Source of the DNA: Lysobacteraceae bacterium SCN 69-320
GTDB lineage: Bacteria; Pseudomonadota; Gammaproteobacteria; Xanthomonadales; Rhodanobacteraceae
Assembly (NCBI GenBank): GCA_001725155.1
Contig: MEFP01000022.1
Span: 1-64,000 of the forward strand
DNA length: 64,000 nt
Direction: 5' to 3'
Shown: piece after piece, positions 1 through 8,170 of the stretch
Layout of the letters: the number at the start of each line of letters is the position of its first letter
How positions within the stretch are numbered: position 1 is the first letter of the stretch
Position numbers and translations under genes: made by a program
Notes under the pieces: model-generated
Seen by the model: only the letters and a program-made list of their open reading frames with translations
Database searches by the model: none
What the model was told of the DNA's origin: nothing

Positions 1-144
1 TTGCCTTCTGATTTCTTCCTGCTCATCTGTCTCACTCCGGATTGCGATATTGAATCGCTTATCCGGGTGTCCGAGAAGCAGGGGCAGGATCAGGGTTTCC
101 TGCGCCGCCTGATCGACAAGGTCCGCGGCTATTCTGACGATTGA
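1..144 (+). CDS. C-terminal end of an unidentified protein (partial)
   Basis: Frame 1 is open from the window edge to a TGA at 142-144 and encodes 47 residues ending VRGYSDD. The peptide has a plausible amphipathic composition (acidic and basic residues, an ICLTPDCD stretch), and no competing gene overlaps it. The start lies outside the window, so the family cannot be named. It converges with the DUF885 gene whose stop is at 208. Confidence 0.45.
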   Translation: MPSDFFLLICLTPDCDIESLIRVSEKQGQDQGFLRRLIDKVRGYSDD

Positions 145-207
145 ACCGATCGCCGCTGAAATCCGATACGGAATTTCACCGGCGGATCGGTCGTTGTCGC
201 GTCACGA

Positions 208-1977
208 TTACGGCGCCGCCTTGCCGTCGCGAATGAACTGCTCCACGCGCTGGTCCAGCAACGGCAGCGGCACGGAGCCCAGCGACAGCACGGCGTCGTG
301 GAAGGCGCGCAGGTCGAAGCGCGGGCCGAGTTCGCGTTCGGCCTTGGCGCGCAGTTCGCGGATGCGCAGTTCGCCGAGCTTGTAGCTCAGTGCCTGGCCG
401 GGCCACGAGATGTAGCGGTCGACTTCGGTCGTGATTTCGTGCTCGGACAGCGCGGAGTTGTCGCGCAGCAGGGCCAGTGCCTGTTCGCGCGTCCAGCCCT
501 TGGCGTGGATGCCGGTGTCGATGACGAGGCGGCAGGCGCGCCACATTTCGTAGGTCAGGCGGCCGAACTGTTCGTACGGCGTCTCGTAGATACCCATTTC
601 GACGCCGAGGTGTTCGGCATACAGCGCCCAGCCTTCGCCGAAGGCGGAGATGTAGCTGTAGCGGCGGAACGGCGGCTGTTCGCCCTGTTCGGCGGCGAGC
701 GCACCCTGCAGGTGGTGGCCCGGCACGGCTTCGTGCAGGGTCAGCGCCGGCAATGCATACAGCGGCCGCGCTTCGAGCTTCCAGGTATTCACCCAGTAGA
801 AGCCCGCGCCCTTGCCGCCGGCCGGTGCCGGGCTGTAGCGCCCGGTGGTGTAGTAGGGCGCGATCGCGGCCGGCACCGGCGCGACGCCGTAGGGCAGGCG
901 CGGCAGCATGCCGAAGTACTTCGGCAGTTCGCCGTCGATGCGCTTGGCGATGTAGCTCGCATGCATGAGCAGCTCGCGCGGCGTCTTCGCGTAGAACTGC
1001 GGGTCGTTGCGCAGGAAGGTCAGGAACGCGGCGAAGTCGCCGTCGAACTTGGCGTCCTTCATGACCGTTTCCATCTCGGCGCGGATGCGCGCGACTTCCT
1101 TGAGGCCGATCTCGTGGATCTGCTCGGGTGTCAGATCCACGGTCGTGTATTCCCGGATCTGCTGCTGGTAATAGGCCTTGCCGTCGGGCAGTGCATACGC
1201 GCCGAGGGTCTTGCGCGCCTTCGGCACGTATTCGCCGACGAAGTAATTCAGCAGCTTGGCATAGGCCGGCACGACCTTTTCGCGGATGACCTTCTCGCCG
1301 TCGCGGCGCAGCGCGGCGGCGTCTTCGGCGCTGATGGTCGCCGGGAATTTGGTGAACGGCGCATAGAACGGGTTCGTCGCGATGTCGCTGTTCTCGGCGA
1401 TGTTGCGCAGCGGCCCGTCGCGGCCCTGCAGCACGACCTGCGGCAGGGTCATGCCGATCTTGACGCCCTGCTTGAGCAGCGCGATGTGCTCGTCGAAATA
1501 GGCCGGGATCGCGCCGAGGCGGCCGAGGTAGCTGTCATAGTCCTTGCGCGTCGCGAACGGATGCGAGTCGGGCATCTGGATCAGGTCGGCGTAGAAGCTC
1601 GAATCCGACGTCATCGGCAGCAGATAGCCGCGCACGCGGATGCCGCCGATCGAATTGGCCAGCTGCTCGCGATAGATCGCGTAGTCGACCTGGCGTGCCG
1701 CACTGAGCTCCGACACCGGAATGGTTTCGAGCTCGCGCTGGAAGGCTTCGAGATCCTTGAGCCGGCGCAGCTGGCTCGCCTCGTCGACATGTCCGAGCTC
1801 GCCGTCGCGCTCGTGATTGCCGACATAGGTCGCGAACTGCGGATATTGCTGCTGACGCCAGGCCCATTCACGCTCATACAGCGCCGTGAAACGTGCGTCG
1901 GTGGAAGCGGTGTCGGCGAGTGCGGACCCGCTCAGGACGAGGGCCAGCAAGGCAGCAACGAAACGATAGGCGGGCAT
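208..1977 (-). CDS. DUF885 family secreted metallopeptidase-like protein
   Basis: A 589-residue DUF885 protein, a family with a gluzincin-like zinc-peptidase fold; the substrate is unknown. The N-terminus is a Sec signal peptide (about residues 1-22, cleavage after SALA), so it is exported to the periplasm. The zinc signature is HEAVPGHH at residues 415-422, with the His-Glu pair at 415-416. The ATG at 1977 is preferred over an in-frame ATG at 1995 because a GGAGG Shine-Dalgarno lies 6 nt upstream of it and the signal peptide then begins MPAYRF. It is transcribed alone, divergently from the rhomboid gene. Family assignment is firm; catalytic activity is inferred from the motif. Confidence 0.9.
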   Translation of the reverse strand: MPAYRFVAALLALVLSGSALADTASTDARFTALYEREWAWRQQQYPQFATYVGNHERDGELGHVDEASQLRRLKDLEAFQRELETIPVSELSAARQVDYAIYREQLANSIGGIRVRGYLLPMTSDSSFYADLIQMPDSHPFATRKDYDSYLGRLGAIPAYFDEHIALLKQGVKIGMTLPQVVLQGRDGPLRNIAENSDIATNPFYAPFTKFPATISAEDAAALRRDGEKVIREKVVPAYAKLLNYFVGEYVPKARKTLGAYALPDGKAYYQQQIREYTTVDLTPEQIHEIGLKEVARIRAEMETVMKDAKFDGDFAAFLTFLRNDPQFYAKTPRELLMHASYIAKRIDGELPKYFGMLPRLPYGVAPVPAAIAPYYTTGRYSPAPAGGKGAGFYWVNTWKLEARPLYALPALTLHEAVPGHHLQGALAAEQGEQPPFRRYSYISAFGEGWALYAEHLGVEMGIYETPYEQFGRLTYEMWRACRLVIDTGIHAKGWTREQALALLRDNSALSEHEITTEVDRYISWPGQALSYKLGELRIRELRAKAERELGPRFDLRAFHDAVLSLGSVPLPLLDQRVEQFIRDGKAAP

Positions 1978-2090
1978 GGGTTTCCTCCAGGGCAACCGGC
2001 CAAGGCTAGCCCAACCGCGCCGCGGCTACCCCTGCATAAGGTTTGGAGCGGACTCTTGCTACGCTGGCGGCCTGCCCCAACGTCGCCCCG

Positions 2091-2870
2091 ATGGATACGA
2101 CCGCCGCCATCCCGCCCCGCGACACGCCGCAGCTCAAGCGCGCCGCCTGGTTTGCCCTGGCCTTCGTCGCCGTGCTCTGGCTCGTGAAGCTCGTCGAGCT
2201 CGCGAGCGGCCTGGATTTGACCGATTTCGGCGTACGGCCGCTGGAATCCTACGGATTGCTCGGCATCCTGACGTCGCCGCTGGTGCATGCCTCGTTCGAG
2301 CACCTGATCATGAACAGCGTACCGCTGCTCGTGCTGCTCACCCTGGCGCGCTTCAACTACCCCAGCGGTTCCTGGCGCGCCTTCATCTTCATCTGGCTGG
2401 TCGGCGGCCTGGGACTGTGGCTGATCGGCCGGCCCTCCTGGCACATCGGCGCGAGCGGCGTGACCCACGGACTGATGTTCTACCTGTTCGTGCTCGGCCT
2501 GCTGCGGCGCGACCGCTACGCGATCGCGGTCGCGATGATCGTGTTCTTTCTCTACGGCGGGATGGTCGTCACCGTGCTGCCGCGCGAGGCGCACGTGTCC
2601 TGGGAAGCGCATCTGAGCGGCGCGCTGGCCGGCACGATCGCGGCATTCCTCTGGCGGAGGCGCGATCCGCCGGCCGTGTTGCCGCGGCCGAGCTGGGAGC
2701 TCGAAGAGGAAGCCGCCGCCGCGGCCAAGGAGGCCGATGCGGCGACCTACGAACTGCCGCGGCCGGCCCAGGTGCCCGTGCTCTGGCACCGGGTGCCCGA
2801 CGAGCGCGGCGTCATCCTCGAATTTCCGCGTCGGCGGCATGACGATGAACCGCCGCCGACCCTGCACTGA
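2091..2870 (+). CDS. rhomboid-family intramembrane serine protease
   Basis: A 259-residue inner-membrane protein with about six hydrophobic segments between residues 17 and 190. Rhomboid hallmarks are present: the HASFEHLIMNS segment typical of helix 2, the catalytic serine S122 in GASG, and the catalytic histidine H174 in the EAHLSGALAG helix. Rhomboids cleave transmembrane helices of client proteins; the client here is unknown. The C-terminal 70 residues form a charged, alanine-glutamate-rich cytoplasmic tail. The ATG at 2091 is chosen; an upstream in-frame TTG at 2043 would add 16 residues with no rhomboid similarity. The 3' end overlaps the likely start of the DUF3142 gene, so the two are probably co-transcribed. 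Confidence 0.88.
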   Translation: MDTTAAIPPRDTPQLKRAAWFALAFVAVLWLVKLVELASGLDLTDFGVRPLESYGLLGILTSPLVHASFEHLIMNSVPLLVLLTLARFNYPSGSWRAFIFIWLVGGLGLWLIGRPSWHIGASGVTHGLMFYLFVLGLLRRDRYAIAVAMIVFFLYGGMVVTVLPREAHVSWEAHLSGALAGTIAAFLWRRRDPPAVLPRPSWELEEEAAAAAKEADAATYELPRPAQVPVLWHRVPDERGVILEFPRRRHDDEPPPTLH

Positions 2871-4146
2871 GGCGGTGACGACCTGCGGTAACGGCGCCTC
2901 GCCGCTGCCCGCGGTGCGACCCGGCGAACTGCGTCCCGCGCTGCGCCGCAACGCAGCGGCCCTATTCGTGGCGTTTCTGGCGGCCCTGCTCGCTGCCTGC
3001 GGCGCGGTGCCGCGACTGCCGCAGGGCGTCTACGTCTGGCAGCGCGTCTGGGATCCGGCGCTGAGCGCGGCGGTCGCCGCGACGCCGGCGTTCGGGAGTT
3101 CGCTGCGCGTGCTCGCCCTGCAGCTCGGGCCCGGCGAACAGCGCGTCGAACCCGAGCCCGACTGGGATGCGCTGCGCTGGACGGGACTGCCGGTCACCCT
3201 GGTCGTGCGCATCGACGGCAGCCGCGGCGATCTCGCGACACGGCTGCCGCAACCGCAGCAGACGCTGAACGCGCTGCTCGATCGCTGGCGCGAACACGGC
3301 ATTGCCCCGGCCAATCTGGAGATCGACTACGACTGCGCCACGGCGCAGCTGGCCGCGTACGCGCAATGGCTGGCGGCGCTGCGAGCGGGCCTGCCGGCGG
3401 GAATCCGGTTGTCGATCACGGCCTTGCCGGCCTGGCGTGGAGCAGCGGAGCTGGACGGGGTGCTCGCGACCGTCGATCTGAGCGTGCTGCAGGTGCATGC
3501 GGTGCGCAGCCCGGCGCAGGGCCTGTTCGATGCGACGCTGGCGCGGCGCTGGGTCGCCGACTGGTCGCGGCGCAGCGGTGCACGGCCGTTCCTCGTCGCA
3601 TTGCCGGCCTACGGCGCTCGGCTCAAGCTCGACGGGGACGGTGCCGTGATCGCGGTCGAAAGCGAGCAGCGTCTCGCGCAGCGCAGTGCCGACACGCGCG
3701 AGCTCGTCGTCGATCCGCAGGAGGTCGCTGCGCTGATCGCCACGCTCGAAGCGCAGCGCTACGCCAACCTTGCCGGCTTCGTCTGGTTTCGTCTGCCGCG
3801 CGACGGCGACGAACGCGCCTGGTCGCTGCGCACCTTGCGCGCGGTTGCCACGGCTCAGCCGCTGCGTGCCGAACTGCGCGTCGCCGTGACGCCGCAGCCC
3901 GGCGGCGCGCTGGATCTGTCCGTGCACAGCGACGGCACCCTGGATGCGCCGTTGCCGTGGCAGTTGCGCGTGCATGGCGACTGCGGTGTCGGCGATGGCG
4001 CCAACGGCTACGCACTGTTGCGTGAAAACGGTTTGCTGCTGCAGCGGCAACGCGGTGACGCGCCCGTGCTGCGTGCCGGCACCAGCCGCCGCATAGGCTG
4101 GCTGCGCTGTGTCGATCCGGCCGCGGTGCGCGTCACGCCGGAGTGA
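2839..4146 (+). CDS. DUF3142 lipoprotein-like protein
   Basis: A 435-residue protein resembling DUF3142, a family with a predicted TIM-barrel glycosidase-like fold. After an arginine-rich N-terminus a hydrophobic stretch ends LLAACGAV, a lipobox, so it is probably an exported lipoprotein. The region after it (GVYVWQRVWDPA) and the segment NLEIDYDCA (strand-end acidic residues, a position used for catalysis in related barrels) fit the family. The ATG at 2839 overlaps the last 32 nt of the rhomboid gene; a second ATG at 2845 is equally possible. No function has been shown for the family. Confidence 0.8.
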   Translation: MTMNRRRPCTEAVTTCGNGASPLPAVRPGELRPALRRNAAALFVAFLAALLAACGAVPRLPQGVYVWQRVWDPALSAAVAATPAFGSSLRVLALQLGPGEQRVEPEPDWDALRWTGLPVTLVVRIDGSRGDLATRLPQPQQTLNALLDRWREHGIAPANLEIDYDCATAQLAAYAQWLAALRAGLPAGIRLSITALPAWRGAAELDGVLATVDLSVLQVHAVRSPAQGLFDATLARRWVADWSRRSGARPFLVALPAYGARLKLDGDGAVIAVESEQRLAQRSADTRELVVDPQEVAALIATLEAQRYANLAGFVWFRLPRDGDERAWSLRTLRAVATAQPLRAELRVAVTPQPGGALDLSVHSDGTLDAPLPWQLRVHGDCGVGDGANGYALLRENGLLLQRQRGDAPVLRAGTSRRIGWLRCVDPAAVRVTPE

Positions 4147-4161
4147 ACCGGTGGACGCCGC

Positions 4162-4629
4162 CTACAGCGGCAGCGCCCCGGTCTGCTTGACCGTGCGCAG
4201 CACGAAGCTCGAATTGACGTCGGCGACGCCGGAATCGTTGAGCAGGCGGTCGAGCAGGAAGCGCGAGAAATGGTCCAGATCCTCGACGACCACATGCAGC
4301 AGATAGTCCATGTCGCCGGTCAGCGCATGGCAGGCGACGACTTCGCGCGACTCGCCGACGCGGCGGATGAAATGCTCGATGGACTCGGCGTCGTGGCGTT
4401 GCAGCTGCACACGCACGAAGGCCTGCAGACCCAGGCCGACCGCGCGCGGCTCCACCCGCGCGCCGTAGCCGCTGATCACGCCGGACTGCTCCAGCCGCTG
4501 CACACGGCGCAGGCAGGCCGAGGCGGACAGGCTGATCCGGTCGGCCAGCTCGGCGTTCGTGATGCGGCCGTCCTGCTGCAGCACTTCCAGGATGCGCAGG
4601 TCGGTGCGGTCCAGCTCGGCGTCCGCCAT
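4162..4629 (-). CDS. Lrp/AsnC family transcriptional regulator
   Basis: A 155-residue Lrp/AsnC regulator. Residues 1-60 form the winged helix-turn-helix (LDRTDLRILEVLQQDGRI, then NAELADRISLSASACLRRVQRL), and residues 65-150 form the RAM ligand-binding domain with the usual ALTGDMDYLLHVVVEDL segment. These proteins bind DNA as multimers and respond to amino acids. It is divergent from phenylalanine 4-hydroxylase, the same arrangement seen in other proteobacteria, so it probably controls phhA in response to an aromatic amino acid. Start at ATG 4629; an upstream ATG would add only a few residues. Confidence 0.93.
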   Translation of the reverse strand: MADAELDRTDLRILEVLQQDGRITNAELADRISLSASACLRRVQRLEQSGVISGYGARVEPRAVGLGLQAFVRVQLQRHDAESIEHFIRRVGESREVVACHALTGDMDYLLHVVVEDLDHFSRFLLDRLLNDSGVADVNSSFVLRTVKQTGALPL

Positions 4630-4686
4630 GAAATTGCTCAGCAGAGGGGAATGACGACCGAATATTGTGTCAGCAGGGCCATATCC

Positions 4687-4709
4687 CGCAACAAAGCAAG
4701 CCTGTTGCG
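4687..4709. promoter_or_regulatory. inverted repeat between lrp and phhA, candidate operator
   Basis: CGCAACA and TGTTGCG form a perfect 7-bp inverted repeat separated by 9 bp, in the 138-bp gap between the divergent regulator and phhA. Size, symmetry and position suit an Lrp-type dimer site. Binding is inferred. Confidence 0.45.
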
Positions 4710-4767
4710 CGATGCAGGATCTACACTGCCGGCGTCGCGCAGATCCCTGCGCCCAGCGGAGCAAGCC

Positions 4768-5658
4768 GTGCAGTCCGTCGCCCAGAAGGTCGAACATCAG
4801 CTCACCGACAAGGGCTATGTGCCCGTCTACACCACGCGTGTGATCGAGCAGCCCTGGGACAGCTACACGGCCGAGGATCACCGCACCTGGGCGACCCTGT
4901 TCCAGCGTCAGCGCGAGCTGCTGGTCGGCCGCGCAGCTCAGGAATTCCTCGACAACCAGCAGCGCTTCGGCATGTCGGCCGACGCGATTCCGAAATTCCA
5001 GGACCTCAATCACGTGCTGCGCGCGGCCACCGGCTGGGAGCTCATCGGCGTCGAGGGACTGCTGCCCGAGCTGACCTTCTTCGAGCATCTGGCCGCGCGG
5101 CGTTTTCCGGTGACCTGGTGGATACGCAAGCCCGGGCAGCTGGACTACCTGTCCGAGCCCGACCTGTTCCACGACCTGTTCGGCCACGTGCCGCTGCTGC
5201 TGAATCCGGTCTTCGCCGACTACATGCAGGCCTACGGCGCCGGCGGCGTCAAGGCCGCGGCGATCGGGCCCGAGGCGCTGGTCAACCTGACGCGGCTGTA
5301 CTGGTACACGGTCGAGTTCGGCCTGATCAACACCGACCAGGGCCTGCGTATCTACGGCGCCGGCATCGTCAGTTCCAAGGGCGAGTCGATCTACAGCCTC
5401 GAATCGGCGGCGCCGAATCGTATCGGTTTCGATCTCGAACGCGTGATGTGTACGCGCTACCGCATCGACACCTACCAGAAGACCTATTTCGTCATCGACA
5501 GCTACGAACAGCTCATGGAAGCGACGCGGCCGGACTTCACGCCGCTGTACGCGCGCCTCGCGCAGCTACCCTCGCAGGCCGCCGGCGACGTACTGGCCAG
5601 CGACCGCGTGTTCCAGCGCGGCAGCGGCGAGGGCTGGCTCAACGACGGCGACGTCTGA
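4768..5658 (+). CDS. phhA: phenylalanine 4-monooxygenase
   Basis: A 296-residue bacterial phenylalanine hydroxylase, converting phenylalanine to tyrosine with tetrahydropterin and O2 in the cytoplasm. The iron ligands are visible: H135 and H140 in HDLFGHVP and E183 in YTVEFGL, almost the same numbering as the characterised Chromobacterium enzyme. Length is normal for the monomeric bacterial form, with no regulatory ACT domain. The GTG at 4768 is chosen because GGAG lies just upstream and the protein then begins like homologues; upstream in-frame sequence is antisense to the regulator gene. No pterin dehydratase (phhB) is adjacent. Control is probably by the divergent Lrp protein. Confidence 0.95.
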   Translation: MQSVAQKVEHQLTDKGYVPVYTTRVIEQPWDSYTAEDHRTWATLFQRQRELLVGRAAQEFLDNQQRFGMSADAIPKFQDLNHVLRAATGWELIGVEGLLPELTFFEHLAARRFPVTWWIRKPGQLDYLSEPDLFHDLFGHVPLLLNPVFADYMQAYGAGGVKAAAIGPEALVNLTRLYWYTVEFGLINTDQGLRIYGAGIVSSKGESIYSLESAAPNRIGFDLERVMCTRYRIDTYQKTYFVIDSYEQLMEATRPDFTPLYARLAQLPSQAAGDVLASDRVFQRGSGEGWLNDGDV

Positions 5659-5875
5659 GGGGCTGCGACAGACTGCCCGGCATCACGGCGCCGGATCGCC
5701 GACCGGATCGTCGCCGCGTTCCTCTGCCTTCGCCGCAGAGTGACGCGAGTGGAGGGACAGGGCGAGGGTCTGAAGCGCGGCGTCGATGAATACCGCAGAG
5801 CGCGGGACGACAAGGCCAGCGGGGATTTTTCCCGGAAACGATCGGCGTGCCGGCAGGCTGCGCCGGCGGCGGACT

Positions 5876-6355
5876 TCAGCGCGTGTTCCAGCGCCAGTGG
5901 GCGCGGCGGCCGAGGCGCGGCCAGCGCAGCGCGCCGGCGGCGAGATTGAGCACGGCCGCGGCGATCACGAGCGCGACCGAAGGCAGGTCGGCGACGTTCC
6001 AGATCGACCCTTCATAGCCGGCGACCGTGGCCAGGGTCGACGCCAGCAGTGCCGTGCCCGGCACCAGTTGCAACACCCAGCGCCGCCACGACCATTGCTG
6101 ACGCGCGTCGCGGCTGCGCCACCAGAACGGGCCGACCAGCATCGGAAATACCAGGCCCACCGTCGCGGCCCACGGAAACCACAGGCCCAGCGGCGAAGCC
6201 AGCAGCACGAGCTCGGCCCCCGCTGCGCCGACGACGCAGGCGAACGCCGCATCGAAGCGCCGCGCATGGCCGGCTTCGGCACGGCTCCAGGCCGCCGCGC
6301 AGGCAAAGCCGGCGGCGGACAGGCAGAGCAGGGCGAGCAGCAGGAGGGTGGCCAT
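5876..6355 (-). CDS. hypothetical integral membrane protein
   Basis: A 159-residue protein of unknown function. It has about five hydrophobic segments: residues 1-22, 40-60, 62-80, 92-112 and 125-142, with basic residues in the loops (SRAEAGHARR, WRSRDARQQWSWRR). The N-terminal 20 residues could be either a signal anchor or a first membrane helix. No catalytic motif is visible. It lies alone between phhA (opposite strand) and the acyltransferase operon. Confidence 0.65.
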   Translation of the reverse strand: MATLLLLALLCLSAAGFACAAAWSRAEAGHARRFDAAFACVVGAAGAELVLLASPLGLWFPWAATVGLVFPMLVGPFWWRSRDARQQWSWRRWVLQLVPGTALLASTLATVAGYEGSIWNVADLPSVALVIAAAVLNLAAGALRWPRLGRRAHWRWNTR

Positions 6356-6478
6356 GGGGGCCAGCTTCGCTGCGGTCGATGACAGTCCGGCGACAGCCGG
6401 GCGACGCTTTGGTGTCGGTTGCGCGGACTGCGCGGACAGTCGTCGGATGACCGCGGCCCTCCATCCGTGCGTCGCTCC

Positions 6479-7084
6479 CTAGAACGACCCGCGATTCTTC
6501 CCCTGCCACGGCCGATAGAACTCGCGGATCCGTGCGATGTCGGCGTCGCGGTCGTCGGTCAGCTCGAACACCGGACCTATGCCGATGGTTTTATCGGGAT
6601 AGTGGAAATAGACCGTGAGCACCGGCACGCCGGCTTCGCGGGCGATCTGCCAGAAGCCGGATTTCCATTTGGTCACGGCCTTGCGCGTGCCTTCGGCGGC
6701 GATGCCGAGCCAGAGCCGGTCGTTCGCGGCGAAGCGATCGACCATCTGTTCGACGACGCCGTGGGCGGCGCTGCGTTCGATCGGAATGCCGCCGAGGCGG
6801 CGCAGCAGCCAGCCCAGCGGGCCGCGGAACAGTTCGCGCTTGGCCATGAACGAGGCATTCAGGCCGACGGCGACCTTGAACATGAGTCCCCAGACGCCGT
6901 CCCACCAGGACGAGTGCGGCGCCGCGACGAATACGAGCTTGGGAATGTCGGGGAACTGGCCGACGAGCTTCCAGCCGCACAGCCGCAGCAGGCGGCCGAA
7001 CACGCAGCGCACGAGGTTGGGCGGCGCCAGCGGCATCTGCGCCGGCAGCTGGCCGGTGTAGGGCAGATAGGCGGGCTTGTTCAC
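6479..7084 (-). CDS. 1-acyl-glycerol-3-phosphate acyltransferase family protein
   Basis: A 201-residue PlsC-type acyltransferase-fold protein. The usual HX4D motif appears as HSSWWD (about residue 57), followed by FMAKRELFRGPLGWLLRRLGGIPIERS, and the EGTR motif appears as AAEGTRK, which binds the acceptor phosphate in this family. It probably acylates a lysophospholipid at the inner membrane; the exact substrate is not clear. The GTG at 7084 overlaps the arfB stop as GTGA, indicating translational coupling; an ATG 16 codons later is the alternative. Last gene of a yajQ-arfB-acyltransferase run. Confidence 0.85.
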   Translation of the reverse strand: MNKPAYLPYTGQLPAQMPLAPPNLVRCVFGRLLRLCGWKLVGQFPDIPKLVFVAAPHSSWWDGVWGLMFKVAVGLNASFMAKRELFRGPLGWLLRRLGGIPIERSAAHGVVEQMVDRFAANDRLWLGIAAEGTRKAVTKWKSGFWQIAREAGVPVLTVYFHYPDKTIGIGPVFELTDDRDADIARIREFYRPWQGKNRGSF

Positions 7085-7503
7085 TCGTCCTTCCACTGCT
7101 TGCTGCGGCCGCGCTTGTGCGCGGAGCGGGTCTTCTTTTCCTGCAGCCGGCGTTCCTGCGAGCCCTTGCTCGGCTTGGTCGCGATGCGTTTCTTCGCGAC
7201 CACGGTAGCGGCGCGGATGATCTCGGCCAGACGCAGACGCGCGTCCTCGCGATTGCGGCCCTGGTCGCGGAAGCGGCTCGCCGAAATCACGAGCACGCCC
7301 TCGTCGGTCAGACGCCGGTCGCGCCGGGCCAGCAGGCGCTCGCGCACCGCGTCGGGCAGCGACGGCGAGTTGGCCACGTCGAAACGCAGCTCCACCGCGC
7401 TGGCGACCTTGTTGACGTTCTGCCCGCCGGGACCGGACGAGCGCACGAAGCTCTCGTGCAGTTCGTCGTCGGCAATGCGGATCTGCGGCGTGACTTCGAG
7501 CAT
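7081..7503 (-). CDS. arfB: alternative ribosome-rescue factor ArfB (peptidyl-tRNA hydrolase)
   Basis: A 140-residue ArfB/YaeJ protein, which releases nascent peptides from ribosomes stalled on mRNAs without a stop codon. The catalytic GGQ is at residues 26-28 in SSGPGGQNVNK. The C-terminal 40 residues form the basic tail (KKRIATKPSKGSQERR, KKTRSAHKRGRSKQ) that enters the empty mRNA channel. Length and domain order are normal, and the absence of release-factor domains 1 and 4 separates it from RF1/RF2. It sits 9 bp downstream of yajQ and overlaps the acyltransferase start. Confidence 0.95.
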   Translation of the reverse strand: MLEVTPQIRIADDELHESFVRSSGPGGQNVNKVASAVELRFDVANSPSLPDAVRERLLARRDRRLTDEGVLVISASRFRDQGRNREDARLRLAEIIRAATVVAKKRIATKPSKGSQERRLQEKKTRSAHKRGRSKQWKDE

Positions 7504-7512
7504 GGCGCGCCC

Positions 7513-7995
7513 TCAGTCGCGGAAGTTTTCGTACTGCAGCGGCATCTCCACGTCGCTCTTGCGCAGCAGCGCGATGGCCAGCTGCAGGTCGTCGCGCTTC
7601 TTGCCGGTCACGCGCAGCTGGTCGCCCTGGATCTGCGCCTGCGCCTTGATGCCCGAATCCTTGAGCAGCTTGACCAGCTTCTTGGCCAGGGCCTGATCCA
7701 CGCCCTGCTTGAGCGTGGCCTTCTGCCGTGCGGCCGACAGGTTGACCTCGGGGTCGGCGAACTCCGCGCAGCGGATGTCGATGCCGCGCGCGGCCAGGCG
7801 CTGCAGCAGGATTTCCTGCATCTGCTTGAGGCGGAATTCGGCGTCGGCCCTGAGCGTGACCACGCTCTCGGCCAGCTCGAAACGGGCGTTGGCGCCGCGG
7901 AAGTCGAAGCGCTTGTCGAGTTCGCGGTTGGCCTGATCGACCGCATTGGCGACTTCGTGCGGATCGAGCCTGGAAACGATATCGAAGGAGGGCAT
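7513..7995 (-). CDS. yajQ: YajQ family nucleotide-binding protein
   Basis: A 160-residue YajQ/DUF520 protein, full length, beginning MPSFDIVS and ending with the family's MPLQYENFRD. It has two ferredoxin-like repeats. In Xanthomonas a YajQ homologue (XC_3703) binds cyclic di-GMP and works with a transcription factor; that role is family knowledge, not shown here. Start at ATG 7995 with the purine-rich ribosome-binding sequence further upstream unclear. First gene of the yajQ-arfB-acyltransferase run. Confidence 0.93.
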   Translation of the reverse strand: MPSFDIVSRLDPHEVANAVDQANRELDKRFDFRGANARFELAESVVTLRADAEFRLKQMQEILLQRLAARGIDIRCAEFADPEVNLSAARQKATLKQGVDQALAKKLVKLLKDSGIKAQAQIQGDQLRVTGKKRDDLQLAIALLRKSDVEMPLQYENFRD

Positions 7996-8170
7996 GGGGC
8001 GGGATTGTAGCCGGGCCGCGGCCGGCGCGGTCCTGCCGAAAGCCAGCCGTCGGCGACGTTGCAGCGCACCAGAAGGCCCGGCCGAAGCAGCGGACAGCCG
8101 GATGGCCGGCGCGGATTCTCCGCGACCCTGGGTAAACTGCGCCGATGCCGTCGCGCCGGGGAAGGGCCGC

